Of a stretch of 57,285 nt of DNA, positions 1 through 7,788 are shown piece after piece (within the stretch, counting starts at the first letter, position 1; each line of letters opens with the position of its first letter). The DNA comes from an uncultured Eubacteriales bacterium. Lineage in GTDB: Bacteria; Bacillota; Clostridia; Oscillospirales; Acutalibacteraceae. The DNA lies in contig ONAL01000023.1 in assembly GCA_900315785.1 (NCBI GenBank), positions 1 through 57,285 of the forward strand, in the 5' to 3' direction. The translations under genes were made by a program, and so were the position numbers. The notes under the pieces were generated by a model. The model was given only the letters and a program-made list of their open reading frames with translations, had not been told where the DNA came from and ran no database searches.

Positions 1-297
1 GGCGACGGCACATGTCATTACACAAGAGAATGCAGATACGAGGACCCGACGGTTTTCAACGACGAAAAAACGCTTTCCGCCGAGCTCATCGAGAAATTCA
101 GAAGAATCGCGGGCAACTGCTCAATGCTGATTTGGGACAAGCTTCCGCAGAGCAGCTATATTCCGCCCGAAAAAAAGTCGCTGACCTTCACACTCAGCGA
201 CGGGAAAGAGTATGTTGTCCCGAACGACAGACTGCTCCCGAATATGATTTCGCACGCGTTCTTCGACATTGAGCTCGAGCTCACCTCTAAATGGTGA
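1..297 (+). CDS. C-terminal part of an unrecognised protein
   Basis: Frame 1 is open from the window edge to a TGA at 295-297, giving 98 residues that end in ELTSKW. The start lies outside the window. The fragment has two cysteines close together near its start (TCHYTREC) and an otherwise mixed alpha/beta composition; I do not recognise the family. I chose this frame because its codon use (GAG, CTC, AAG, GGC) matches neighbouring genes and because its stop lies just ahead of a hairpin terminator. An overlapping frame with an ATG at 12 is poorer in these codons and is taken as a shadow. Confidence 0.6.
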   Translation, partial: GDGTCHYTRECRYEDPTVFNDEKTLSAELIEKFRRIAGNCSMLIWDKLPQSSYIPPEKKSLTFTLSDGKEYVVPNDRLLPNMISHAFFDIELELTSKW

Positions 298-312
298 TAA
301 TATGGTATGAAA

Positions 313-341
313 AGAGGAGAAGTCAGTCCGACTTCTCCTTT
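313..341. terminator. hairpin between convergent genes
   Basis: The arms GGAGAAGTC (316-324) and GACTTCTCC (330-338) pair perfectly around a 5-base loop, with T-rich sequence after the plus-strand copy and TCTTTTC after the minus-strand copy. It sits between the convergent unknown gene and the MutS-type gene, and the latter's stop codon lies inside it, so it probably ends both transcripts. Confidence 0.6.
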
Positions 342-2032
342 GATTTTGTGTCGATATGATTCTTGATAATATCATAAGTTACGCCGTACTTAACGGCGAT
401 ATCCTTGGCATAGCTTACGCCCTGCGGCGGAGCTATGCTTATTTTAAAGCTCCGTCTGCCGTCGTGAACACCCGTAATCATACTGACAGCTCTGCTGTTG
501 CACGTGACCTCGGCGTTGAGGTCGTCAAGACAGCGCGCCAGCTCGTGCATATGTGTGTTGAAAATCGCCCTTGTGCCGAGGTAAATCATCGCCTTTACCA
601 CATCCTTGGCTATGAAAAGTCCCTCAGCGACATTGGTGGTCGCGAGACTTTCATTGAGCAGGAGCAGGCTCCTTTGTGTTGCGACGTCAAAGATTTCCGA
701 AAGGCGCTTGCTCTCCTCGCCGAGACGTCCGAGGTCAACGGTGTTGTTCTCGTCTGCGGGAAAGTGTGTGTAAATGTTGTCGCAAGGGCTGAGAACCGCC
801 TTTGACGCGGGAACATACACGCCCCACTGCGCCATAAGCATTGCGAGTCCTACCGCCTGAGTAAAAATAGTCTTGCCGCCTCGGTTCGGTCCTGTGAGGA
901 TAAAAATCCGCTTGTCATCGTCAAATTCCATTTCGTTTGTGACGATGTCGATGTTGTCACCGAGGACGTTTTTGATTGCGAGTTTAAGATTATATATTTC
1001 CTTAAAAGAACATTCGCGCTTGTCGGCGCTGACGATTTCCGCCTTGCACATCGGCATTTTCTTAGCGATTATCTTATCCGTCAGCTCTGCCCAGCGGATA
1101 TAGAAAATAATCTCGGGAGTAAGGTTAATCAGCGCGTAGCCGCTGATGTTGATGTACTTTTTCAAAGTTGATTTGATGTCCTTGACGGTGCGCTTGAGGA
1201 TATCGGTAACCGACTTTTTGAGCGCGTCGGAGAGCGGGTCTGCGCCTGTGAGGTCGTTTGTTTCGATATGAACGCTGTGGTTCACGGCGACCTGAGCCGT
1301 TCCGAACGCGACCTTTGAGGTCGAGGGATTTGCGGGGTGGAATTTTCTGAGCTCCTCAACATCTGTGCCGTGATGAAGGTCGTCCTTGTTGTCGGTAAAC
1401 CTGAGAAAATGCTTCATCAGTCCCGAGCTTGTGAACTCCTTGTCGTTGAGCGACACAACGCCCGCGTTCTTGGGGCGGAGCAGATTGTCGAGGTTGACGC
1501 CAATTGTAATGCTCTTGAGCTTTCGAGCCTTCTCAAAGGTCTCGTCTATATCCTTTTTCAGCTCGGGAAAACCGCTTGCGGAGTAGATATCCGTCACAAT
1601 CTTCTTGAGCGAAAGCATACCCTCGGAGTGAATATTGAGCCCCTCGAGGATTTCCTTGATACGCGTTATGCAGCCGACGTACTCATCGATTTCGCGCAGT
1701 CGGTTGATGAGCATCCAGAGAGACGACGCTTCCTGGTCTTTCTGAAAACGCTCGATTTCACGCAGGTCGGCGAGCTTTTTGAGCAGCTCGCTCATCTCCT
1801 CTCTGAGCTTCGGAAAGCGCAGAAAGTCCTCAAACACGTCGCAGCGATAGCGTATAATTTCCTCGTCATCGGTGACTGTCACCATAATCTTGCGCATAAG
1901 GTTTTTCTCGTATTCGTCCTCGCTGAGCGCGTCGAGGATAAACTCAATTGACAGGTCGTTTTCCGCCTCGGGTGTGAGGGTGCACAACTCGCGGCTCTTA
2001 CCCTGAGGGAACATCAGGCTGAAATTTTCCAT
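323..2032 (-). CDS. MutS-type ATPase, standalone (non-MutS1)
   Basis: A 569-residue protein with the core and ATPase domains of the MutS family but no mismatch-recognition N-terminus. The P-loop reads GPNRGGKT (about residue 380), where classical MutS has GPNMGGKS or similar. The Walker B region reads LLLLNESLATT, so the usual aspartate of LLDE is asparagine while the glutamate is kept. NTHMHEL matches the conserved ATPase histidine motif. There is no C-terminal Smr domain, so it is not a full MutS2. The start is the ATG at 2032: a GAGGAG sits at 2042-2047, 9 bases upstream, and touches the alternative GTG at 2041. It is probably an ABC-type DNA-structure ATPase; its exact substrate is unknown. 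Confidence 0.8.
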   Translation of the reverse strand: MENFSLMFPQGKSRELCTLTPEAENDLSIEFILDALSEDEYEKNLMRKIMVTVTDDEEIIRYRCDVFEDFLRFPKLREEMSELLKKLADLREIERFQKDQEASSLWMLINRLREIDEYVGCITRIKEILEGLNIHSEGMLSLKKIVTDIYSASGFPELKKDIDETFEKARKLKSITIGVNLDNLLRPKNAGVVSLNDKEFTSSGLMKHFLRFTDNKDDLHHGTDVEELRKFHPANPSTSKVAFGTAQVAVNHSVHIETNDLTGADPLSDALKKSVTDILKRTVKDIKSTLKKYINISGYALINLTPEIIFYIRWAELTDKIIAKKMPMCKAEIVSADKRECSFKEIYNLKLAIKNVLGDNIDIVTNEMEFDDDKRIFILTGPNRGGKTIFTQAVGLAMLMAQWGVYVPASKAVLSPCDNIYTHFPADENNTVDLGRLGEESKRLSEIFDVATQRSLLLLNESLATTNVAEGLFIAKDVVKAMIYLGTRAIFNTHMHELARCLDDLNAEVTCNSRAVSMITGVHDGRRSFKISIAPPQGVSYAKDIAVKYGVTYDIIKNHIDTKSKEKSD

Positions 2033-2053
2033 ACAAATCACTCCTCTACATAT

Positions 2054-2082
2054 ATTTAAACATATTCCAAATAGTAATGCAA
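2054..2082 (-). promoter_or_regulatory. promoter of the MutS-type gene
   Basis: Reading the minus strand, TTGCAT (2077-2082) and TTAAAT (2054-2059) are 17 bases apart, about 20 bases before the ribosome-binding site of the MutS-type gene. It is back to back with the tRNA promoter. Confidence 0.5.
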
Positions 2083-2101
2083 GTATGTTGTGATAATACG
2101 A

Positions 2102-2130
2102 TTGACAAGAACGGCGGCATGTGCTATAAT
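2102..2130 (+). promoter_or_regulatory. consensus sigma-A promoter of tRNA-Val
   Basis: Perfect TTGACA (2102-2107) and perfect TATAAT (2125-2130) are separated by exactly 17 bases. The predicted start at about 2137 leaves a leader of roughly 7 bases before the tRNA. Confidence 0.9.
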
Positions 2131-2143
2131 GACATTCGCAATA

Positions 2144-2220
2144 GGGGGCTTAGCTCAGCTGGTTAGAGCGTTTGCTTGACATGCAAGAGGTCACTGGTTC
2201 GAGTCCAGCAGTCCCCACCA
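2144..2220 (+). tRNA. tRNA-Val(GAC)
   Basis: The 77-nt sequence folds as a cloverleaf. The acceptor stem is GGGGGCT with AGTCCCC, the D stem GCTC/GAGC, the anticodon loop TTGACAT with anticodon GAC, and the T arm carries GGTTCGAGTCC. The CCA end (2218-2220) is encoded. It has its own consensus promoter and terminator, so it is a single-gene transcription unit reading GUC and GUU valine codons. Confidence 0.93.
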
Positions 2221-2221
2221 C

Positions 2222-2258
2222 AAAAAGAAAGGCACCGATTCGGTGTCTTTTCTTTTTG
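2222..2258 (+). terminator. terminator of tRNA-Val
   Basis: GGCACCG and CGGTGTC pair around ATT, extended by flanking A-rich and T-rich arms and followed by TTTTCTTTTT. It begins directly after the CCA end. Confidence 0.85.
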
Positions 2259-2268
2259 CGGTTAGATT

Positions 2269-2328
2269 GGGACTGCGGACTCGAAAGGCGGAAAAAGAAA
2301 ATGGTCCTGCGTGACCATTTTCCCGCCG
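2269..2328. repeat. post-tRNA repeat, copy 1
   Basis: The first part, GGGACTGCGGACTCGAA (2269-2285), is the reverse complement of the tRNA-Val 3' end lacking one base. It is followed by a purine-rich stretch and a hairpin, AAAATGGTC-CTGCGT-GACCATTTT, flanked by GGCGG and CCGCC. Positions 2272-2318 recur with one mismatch at 2425-2471, and a related element lies behind the other tRNA at about 41921. Confidence 0.75.
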
Positions 2329-2424
2329 TTGGATTTAGTCCGCTTTTTAGCTGTGAACCGACATAACAAGCGAGGCAGGTGTTCTCGCGTTAACAAAACG
2401 TAAGCAGTCCCCAAAATAGTTACC

Positions 2425-2471
2425 ACTGCGGACTCGAAAGGCGGAAAAAGAAAATGGTCCTGTGTGACCAT
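2425..2471. repeat. post-tRNA repeat, copy 2 (truncated)
   Basis: A 47-base direct repeat of 2272-2318 with a single C/T difference in the hairpin loop. The right arm of the hairpin ends early at 2471. Just upstream, GCAGTCCCCA (2404-2413) is an exact direct copy of the tRNA-Val acceptor end at 2208-2217. Confidence 0.8.
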
Positions 2472-2481
2472 CAACAAAACA

Positions 2482-2513
2482 GCCCTGTCAGGAGTTTAAT
2501 CTCCCGACAGGGC
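2482..2513 (-). terminator. terminator of the surface-protein operon
   Basis: GCCCTGTC and GACAGGGC form the outer stem and GGAG/CTCC the inner stem. On the minus strand it is followed by TGTTTTGTTG. It lies 17 bases after the TerB-like gene's stop. Confidence 0.7.
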
Positions 2514-2529
2514 ATTTCTGTTGACCTGA

Positions 2530-3051
2530 TTATTCAAGATCGAGGCGATAGTCATATGCTAAGTTTTCGTGGATGTAATCTACAATACGAGTTATATACG
2601 CCTCGAACTTGCTCTTGACATCATCGTCCGCGTCCTTCACCAGCTCCTTGCCGATGAGGTTAAACACTGCGGCAACCGCTGCGGCTACGGATTTGGTGTC
2701 ATCGTTTGATGATGCATAGACCTTGTTGTCCTTCTCAACCTGAGTGAGAATGCTCGGAGGAACGTTGTCCGCGTAGTCGCCTCTGCTCTTCGCAAGAGGG
2801 TCGTTGATAATCATTTCATAAACATTTGAAATCATCTCTTTGGTCATATTCGGGTTCAGATACTTTTGGAAGAAGCTTTCATCCTCGTCGGAGATTTCGC
2901 CGTCAGCCTTAGCGAAATACAACGCGCAGGAAATAAACTCCACCTGCTGTAAATCTCTTGTTTTGACACCCGACATACCGAGTCCCATCGCGTCCTGTTC
3001 GTCGCATAAATCATACACCTTATTCAGCATTGTTGAAAGATCCGAATTCAT
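2530..3051 (-). CDS. TerB-like small acidic protein
   Basis: A 173-residue acidic protein, rich in Asp and Glu. Around residues 40-65 it has ALYFAKADGEISDEDESFF, which resembles the metal-binding helix pair of TerB-like (tellurite-resistance and related) domains. There is no signal peptide or membrane segment, so it should be cytoplasmic. GGAGGTGG lies 6 bases before the ATG. It starts 16 bases after the stop of the upstream surface-protein gene and precedes a terminator, so it is probably the last gene of that operon. Assignment to TerB is by motif resemblance only, and its role here is unknown. Confidence 0.6.
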   Translation of the reverse strand: MNSDLSTMLNKVYDLCDEQDAMGLGMSGVKTRDLQQVEFISCALYFAKADGEISDEDESFFQKYLNPNMTKEMISNVYEMIINDPLAKSRGDYADNVPPSILTQVEKDNKVYASSNDDTKSVAAAVAAVFNLIGKELVKDADDDVKSKFEAYITRIVDYIHENLAYDYRLDLE

Positions 3052-3067
3052 TCTGCCACCTCCGAAT

Positions 3068-3361
3068 TTATTTAACCTTAATCTTAACCGTAACAGTCTT
3101 GGAGCCCGACTTGTAGTTCTTGCCGCCCTTTGCCGTGACCTTTACGTTGAGCTTGAGAACTGTGCCCTTCTTGTAATTGCCCTTCTTGAGAGTTACAACT
3201 CCCTTTGAGGAAATTGTGAGATACTTCGAGGAGCCCTTGGAGACTTTCTTGTAGGATATGGTGCCCTGAGCCTTTTTGACGGTGATTGTGCCCTTAATTG
3301 TCTGCTTTGCCTTCTTGGCGTTTGCCGCCTTGACAGACTTGACGTTCGCCTTGACGGTCAT
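3068..3361 (-). repeat. duplicated Lys-rich C-terminal module, copy A
   Basis: Encodes 97 residues starting MTVKANVKSV and ending TVKIKVK. It differs from copy B (4939-5232) at about 6 of 97 residues and is very similar at DNA level, so it is a recent duplication or a gene-converted module. Confidence 0.85.
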
Positions 3362-4900
3362 CGGATTATTTGCGACGGCGATGATATATCCCGTCGACTC
3401 AAGTCCCTCGTACTTGCCGATAAACTGCACGTCTATCACGTACTCTCCGACGTTGGTCGGATTCTTGGGGTAAGCTAACTTGTAATCGGTGCCGTTTGTG
3501 AGCTTATTGCCCTTTGAGTCTTTTACCTCAACGGCAGGCTTAATTGCCTTGCCTGTGTAGGTTACCTTCCACTTCGGAACATTCACCTCGCTCACCATAG
3601 CAATCGGTCTTGTCTCGGTGTGGGAAGGATTACCAAGGCACTCGCGTGTTTCCTCGCCGTCCTCGGATAGGGTAGCTTTTTTGGTAACCGTCCAATCGCC
3701 CCACTCGTGAACGTGCTGGGGATCGGCGGACGCTGACAAGGTAAAGCTTTTTATTACAACAAGCTTCTTTTTCGGGTTATCGTCTACTACGTACTGATCA
3801 ACAGAGGCGCTCTCGCCGTTAACGGTTCCGTTCACATCGCATTTCTCCTGAGCGTCTACCTTGAACCGATAACCGTCTTTTGCGAGGATGTGAACGTAAG
3901 CGTAGTATGTCTTTCCCGCGGCGAATGTGCTGTACTGAGTCATTGAGCTTTCGTCATATCGCCAATCAACAAAGTCTATGCTGTAGCCCTTATCGGACGT
4001 ATTTGCGCTGAACACAGCCTTCTCGCCGACCTTCGGCTCTGCAACACCTGTGATGTCGACTTTTTCAATTATCGTATAAGTCTGCTGAGGGTTAACGTAG
4101 TCCGAGCCGTCAGCATTGAACGTGTATGCAATATGAATATATGTCTCGGGAGAGTAACTGTAAATATTATATGCACTTGCGCTGTGTCCGTTTATGGAAG
4201 CTTTCACCAGCGAATCTTTTCCGTTGGCGCGGAACTTATAACCGTCGTACGTCTTTATAAATACACTGACAGTGTAGTCCTTACCCGCTTCAAATACGTC
4301 GTCGGAATTCATAAAACACCCATCGGTAACATTGTACCAGCCTACTCCTCCGCCAATGTAATACTCGGGTTCGCAGACCGCGTCTTCTATCGGGTGCTCG
4401 CCTGCCTTAGGAGCGGTTACGGTGAGGGCGACTGTATCAATTACCGCATCACCCGCTGCGCAAACGTAGTTGTTGTAGATGTAAATATTCTCTTCGTTTC
4501 CCATAACATCGCCGTTCGGAGTTTTTCCGTCAAGCAGCACCGATACGGGAGTAATAAACTTGCTCAAAACAAGATTGCCGTCCTTTATCTGCTCAAGCTT
4601 TATCTCAAGCTGATAAGACTTGCCCGCGACAAAAGTATCGTTCGAATCGAGAACGACTCCTTTGTCGTCCATCCAGTTGTAGCCCGAAAAATTAATTCCG
4701 TATTTCGCGAAAGCGTACTTCTCGGGTTCGGCAAGAGTGAGCTTTGCCGAATAATCGGGGTGAGCTCCGTTTACGGGCGTGACAACTCCGCTGACAGAGA
4801 CCTCCCTGACCTCAACGACATCCTGCGCAAAAACAGGAACAGCGGTAAATACGCCCATAAGCATAAGCAGTGCCAACACTAAACTGACAGTTCTTTTCAT
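3068..4900 (-). CDS. secreted Ig-like repeat surface protein
   Basis: A 610-residue protein with a clear signal peptide (MKRTVSLVLALLMLMGVF, cleavage near VFAQ). The middle holds about three repeats of roughly 110-120 residues with the pattern 'P..GE.P...A...Y.I..V.W.D....M...D.F.AGK.Y....I...DGY.F', seen in Ruminococcus-type surface proteins. Next comes an MBG/YDG-like segment (KAIKPAVEVKDSKGNKL). It ends in a 97-residue Lys-rich domain that is almost the same as the end of the neighbouring LRR protein. There is no LPXTG sorting signal or dockerin. GGAGG lies 8 bases before the ATG. Probably displayed at or bound to the cell wall; the ligand is unknown. Confidence 0.75.
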   Translation of the reverse strand: MKRTVSLVLALLMLMGVFTAVPVFAQDVVEVREVSVSGVVTPVNGAHPDYSAKLTLAEPEKYAFAKYGINFSGYNWMDDKGVVLDSNDTFVAGKSYQLEIKLEQIKDGNLVLSKFITPVSVLLDGKTPNGDVMGNEENIYIYNNYVCAAGDAVIDTVALTVTAPKAGEHPIEDAVCEPEYYIGGGVGWYNVTDGCFMNSDDVFEAGKDYTVSVFIKTYDGYKFRANGKDSLVKASINGHSASAYNIYSYSPETYIHIAYTFNADGSDYVNPQQTYTIIEKVDITGVAEPKVGEKAVFSANTSDKGYSIDFVDWRYDESSMTQYSTFAAGKTYYAYVHILAKDGYRFKVDAQEKCDVNGTVNGESASVDQYVVDDNPKKKLVVIKSFTLSASADPQHVHEWGDWTVTKKATLSEDGEETRECLGNPSHTETRPIAMVSEVNVPKWKVTYTGKAIKPAVEVKDSKGNKLTNGTDYKLAYPKNPTNVGEYVIDVQFIGKYEGLESTGYIIAVANNPMTVKANVKSVKAANAKKAKQTIKGTITVKKAQGTISYKKVSKGSSKYLTISSKGVVTLKKGNYKKGTVLKLNVKVTAKGGKNYKSGSKTVTVKIKVK

Positions 4901-4938
4901 AGTTTTTCCTCCAAAAATTTAAGTGGTTAGTATGCGGA

Positions 4939-5232
4939 TTACTTAACCTTTATCTTAACCGTCACGGTCTTGTTCCCTGACTTATAATTCTTATTGCCCT
5001 TTGCCGTGACCTTGACGTTGAGCTTAAGAACCGTGCCCTTCTTGTAATTGCCCTTCTTGAGAGTTACAACTCCCTTTGCGGAAATTGTGAGATTCTTCGA
5101 GGAGCCCTTTGAGACCTTCTTGTAGGATACGGTACCCTGAGCCTTCTTGACGGTGATTGTGCCCTTAATTGTCTGCTTTGTTTTCTTAGCGTTCGCCGCC
5201 TTGACAGACTTTACATTTGCCTTGACGGTCAT
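4939..5232 (-). repeat. duplicated Lys-rich C-terminal module, copy B
   Basis: Partner of the module at 3068-3361. Substitutions are conservative or surface-type (A to T, I to V, Y to N, S to A, G to N, S to N), consistent with two working copies. Confidence 0.85.
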
Positions 5233-6573
5233 CGGCTGGTTAGCCTTTGTAATCTTGAAGGTTTTATCAACCATTCCGCCGTAGAACCCTTCACCGATAA
5301 TTGTGATTGACGAGGTTCCGACGTTCTTGTTGTCACTATATGCGAGAAGGTAATCAACGCCTTCCTTAAGCTTTTTGCCGTTATAGGTAACGGTCGGCTT
5401 CTGGACAATAAGCTTGCCCGTGTAGGTCTTGTTCGTGATACCCGAAATCTTGAATTTATCGGCGGTTACTCCCGTTAGAACGAGCATATCCTTATCTGCA
5501 TAGATTCTTCTTCCGTTGACAGTGACAGCCAAATCGGGAGACGCTTTATAACCCTTTTTAATATGGTCTAAAAACGCCATATTATAGAATTCCTGCACAT
5601 AAGGCATATAGTACATTTCCTCGCCGAAACGTCCGAAATCGGGAACGGCGGCGTCCTCAAGATAACCCGTTTTTGTCATAAGCCAATGGGAAATATTAAC
5701 CTTTGAAACATCGAGAGCTCCCGACGGGTTGCTGGAAAGGACCGCTGTTGTGTCCATCACCTCACCGACCACGGGGTCTTTGTACTGGATATTAACGCTC
5801 TTGACCTCAGCAATCTCCGACGAATAGAAGCCGTTCTGGTCGGCATAGCTGCCTGCAACGCTGCCTTTCTCGTAGTAGATATAGAAATCGTTGATTCTGA
5901 TGTAAGCGTCGTCCTCAAAGAAATAACCGAAGGCGTGGCTGTCGATTTCGGTAACGCTGTTGGGAACGGTGACATCCTTGACTCCCTTACAGTTGAGGAA
6001 AGCGTCGGAGCTGATATACTTGAGAGTGTCGGGAAGCACGACTTCTGTGAGCTGACCGCAGTCTCTGAAAGCTTCGCAGCCGACGGTCATTGTGCCGAAT
6101 TCGATTTCATACTTGCCCGAAACGCTCGGCAGAGCCTTTACGAGAACGCTGTCCAGATAGAGAACATTGTCAGTCCAGGCGGATTCGCTGTTGTAAATTG
6201 CGGTGTTAAAAAATGCGTCCTTGCCAAGATACTCGACGTTGCTGCTCATACGAACCTCACTGAGGTTGGTGCAGCCCGAGAAAGCGCCTTCGCCGATTGT
6301 CTCGACAAAGTCGTGGATATTGACCGATGTGATAGATGTATTGTTCGCAAAGGCGTATTTATCAATACCAAACACCTCGTAATCGTCAATTTCATAGGGA
6401 ATCTCGACCTCGGTGTCCGTGCCCTTATAGCCTGTGATAACAGCTCTTTCGAGTATTACCTTGTACGTAAAATCCGTGTCCTCCGCCGAAGCAGAAATCG
6501 GCATAACGGCAAAAACTGCCGAAAGCATTAACAGAGCCAGAATCAGGCTCAATGATTTTCTGAATATCTTCAT
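4939..6573 (-). CDS. secreted leucine-rich-repeat (BspA-type) surface protein
   Basis: A 544-residue protein. It has a signal peptide (MKIFRKSLSLILALLMLSAV, cleavage near ISASA), then about six BspA/LRR_5-type repeats at residues 40-245 with the motif 'IG..AF..C..L..V.LP....I...AF'. After a linker there is an MBG-like segment (KTYTGKLIVQKPTVTYNGKKL) and the Lys-rich C-terminal module shared with the next gene. AAGGAGG lies 7 bases before the ATG. It is the first gene of a three-gene minus-strand operon; the next gene starts 38 bases after its stop. BspA-type repeats usually mediate binding to host or polymer surfaces, and that role is inferred here. Confidence 0.82.
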   Translation of the reverse strand: MKIFRKSLSLILALLMLSAVFAVMPISASAEDTDFTYKVILERAVITGYKGTDTEVEIPYEIDDYEVFGIDKYAFANNTSITSVNIHDFVETIGEGAFSGCTNLSEVRMSSNVEYLGKDAFFNTAIYNSESAWTDNVLYLDSVLVKALPSVSGKYEIEFGTMTVGCEAFRDCGQLTEVVLPDTLKYISSDAFLNCKGVKDVTVPNSVTEIDSHAFGYFFEDDAYIRINDFYIYYEKGSVAGSYADQNGFYSSEIAEVKSVNIQYKDPVVGEVMDTTAVLSSNPSGALDVSKVNISHWLMTKTGYLEDAAVPDFGRFGEEMYYMPYVQEFYNMAFLDHIKKGYKASPDLAVTVNGRRIYADKDMLVLTGVTADKFKISGITNKTYTGKLIVQKPTVTYNGKKLKEGVDYLLAYSDNKNVGTSSITIIGEGFYGGMVDKTFKITKANQPMTVKANVKSVKAANAKKTKQTIKGTITVKKAQGTVSYKKVSKGSSKNLTISAKGVVTLKKGNYKKGTVLKLNVKVTAKGNKNYKSGNKTVTVKIKVK

Positions 6574-6699
6574 TTTTTTACCTCCTTGGTTTTCCGAGGG
6601 GTCGGAAACTTACACACTTTCTTTTTACCATATTTCACAACATAATATAAGCCGTATAGCTACCCAAAAATCAGCCGCCGCATTTATGCAATTTGCACA

Positions 6700-6732
6700 G
6701 CAAAAACGGCGTGATATTGATTCACGCCGTTT
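6700..6732 (-). terminator. terminator of the S1-domain gene
   Basis: AAACGGCGTGA and TCACGCCGTTT pair perfectly. On the minus strand TTTTTGC follows. It lies 8 bases after the S1 protein's stop. Confidence 0.85.
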
Positions 6733-6739
6733 GTTTAGG

Positions 6740-7663
6740 TTAATTGAATAATGTTTCCGATTTCTTGAAGCTTCCCGAGGGAGAATAGACAAACCTGTCG
6801 ATATGGTCTCCCGAGTTGAAATACCTCGGAGCCTCGGGCGTGCCGACATACGGAAATGTGTCGATAACGATGAGCTTTACCTTCATTTTTTCGGGGATAA
6901 TGCTCTTGATAAACACGCTCGCCTTCATACCCTTTTCGACCGTCGGATTCGGCTCGGCAAGTCCCGCAAGGTTGGGCGTAAGCTCGACAAAAGCGCCGTA
7001 GCTCTCCACGCTTCTGATTATTCCCGTGACGGTTTCTCCCGCCGAGAATTGCCGTGCGTTTTCCTCCCAGGTGCCGAGAAGCTCCTTGTGGCTGAGGCTG
7101 ATTCGTCCGCCCTCGACGGACTTTATCACCGCTTTGATATCCATTCCGACAGAGAATCTCTCGCTCGGGTGCTCAATACGCGAGACGGAGATTGCGTCAA
7201 TCGGCATAAGCGCCGAGATTCCGCAGCCGATATCAGCGAACACTCCGAACTTTTCGAGCCGCGTGACCTTCGCGCCGATGATATCGCCCGGGATGAGCAA
7301 ATCAATATAGTTCTCCATACAGATTTTCTGCGCTTTTTCTCTGGACAAAACCGCCAAGGGCTTGCCGTCCGTGTCGGTTGTGATGTCCGTTACGACAAAA
7401 CAAACGGGACGGTTCACGCGCGAAATCACCGCGATATCCCTGACACTGCCCTCACGGATTCCGACAGCGCCCTCTTCCCTCGGAATAATTGCGCGCATTT
7501 CTCCCAGCCGCAAATGCAGATTATGCGAGCGGTCGCAGAGCAGCGCCCGTGCTTCGAGGATTTTCCCCTTTCGCATTGCTTCGGCAAGCTTTTCGGGACT
7601 TTGTATGTATGACATATTCTCCGCTGTATTTATAAGGTTCCCCTCGGGTAAAAATAACGACAT
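6740..7663 (-). CDS. S1 RNA-binding domain protein
   Basis: 307 residues from the ATG at 7663, which has GGAGG 7 bases upstream; longer readings of the frame run through promoter-like sequence. Two S1 (OB-fold) domains are visible in the C-terminal two thirds, with GDIIGAKVTRLEKFGVFADI and then GETVTGIIRSVESYGAFVEL, each followed by the typical basic strand. The N-terminal 120 residues (KLAEAMRKGKILEARALLCD) lack a known domain. The whole is like shortened ribosomal-protein-S1 homologues of Clostridia, which bind RNA. It lies alone on the minus strand, facing away from the cyclophilin gene. Confidence 0.8.
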   Translation of the reverse strand: MSLFLPEGNLINTAENMSYIQSPEKLAEAMRKGKILEARALLCDRSHNLHLRLGEMRAIIPREEGAVGIREGSVRDIAVISRVNRPVCFVVTDITTDTDGKPLAVLSREKAQKICMENYIDLLIPGDIIGAKVTRLEKFGVFADIGCGISALMPIDAISVSRIEHPSERFSVGMDIKAVIKSVEGGRISLSHKELLGTWEENARQFSAGETVTGIIRSVESYGAFVELTPNLAGLAEPNPTVEKGMKASVFIKSIIPEKMKVKLIVIDTFPYVGTPEAPRYFNSGDHIDRFVYSPSGSFKKSETLFN

Positions 7664-7788
7664 TTCTTTTCCTCCGTTCTTCATAGAATAATATGAAGCA
7701 CAGAGATTTTTTATTACACCGACTTGCTTTTTAAGACCTTTTATAATACAATGTATGATGTACATTACATCTGAAAGGAAGTAAAAAA

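Noticed and set aside
2144..2471. tRNA-Val with a direct acceptor copy as a prophage or island attachment site
   Set aside because: Only a 10-base direct copy exists, the main copies are inverted, and no integrase lies nearby.
2172..2477. Short frames on both strands over and after tRNA-Val
   Set aside because: They overlap the tRNA, its terminator and the repeat element; their similarity to each other comes from the repeat, not from coding.
7664..7788. Promoter elements between the divergent S1 and cyclophilin genes
   Set aside because: A TATAAT is present at 7742-7747, but no acceptable -35 at 16-18 bases was found, so no promoter is listed.
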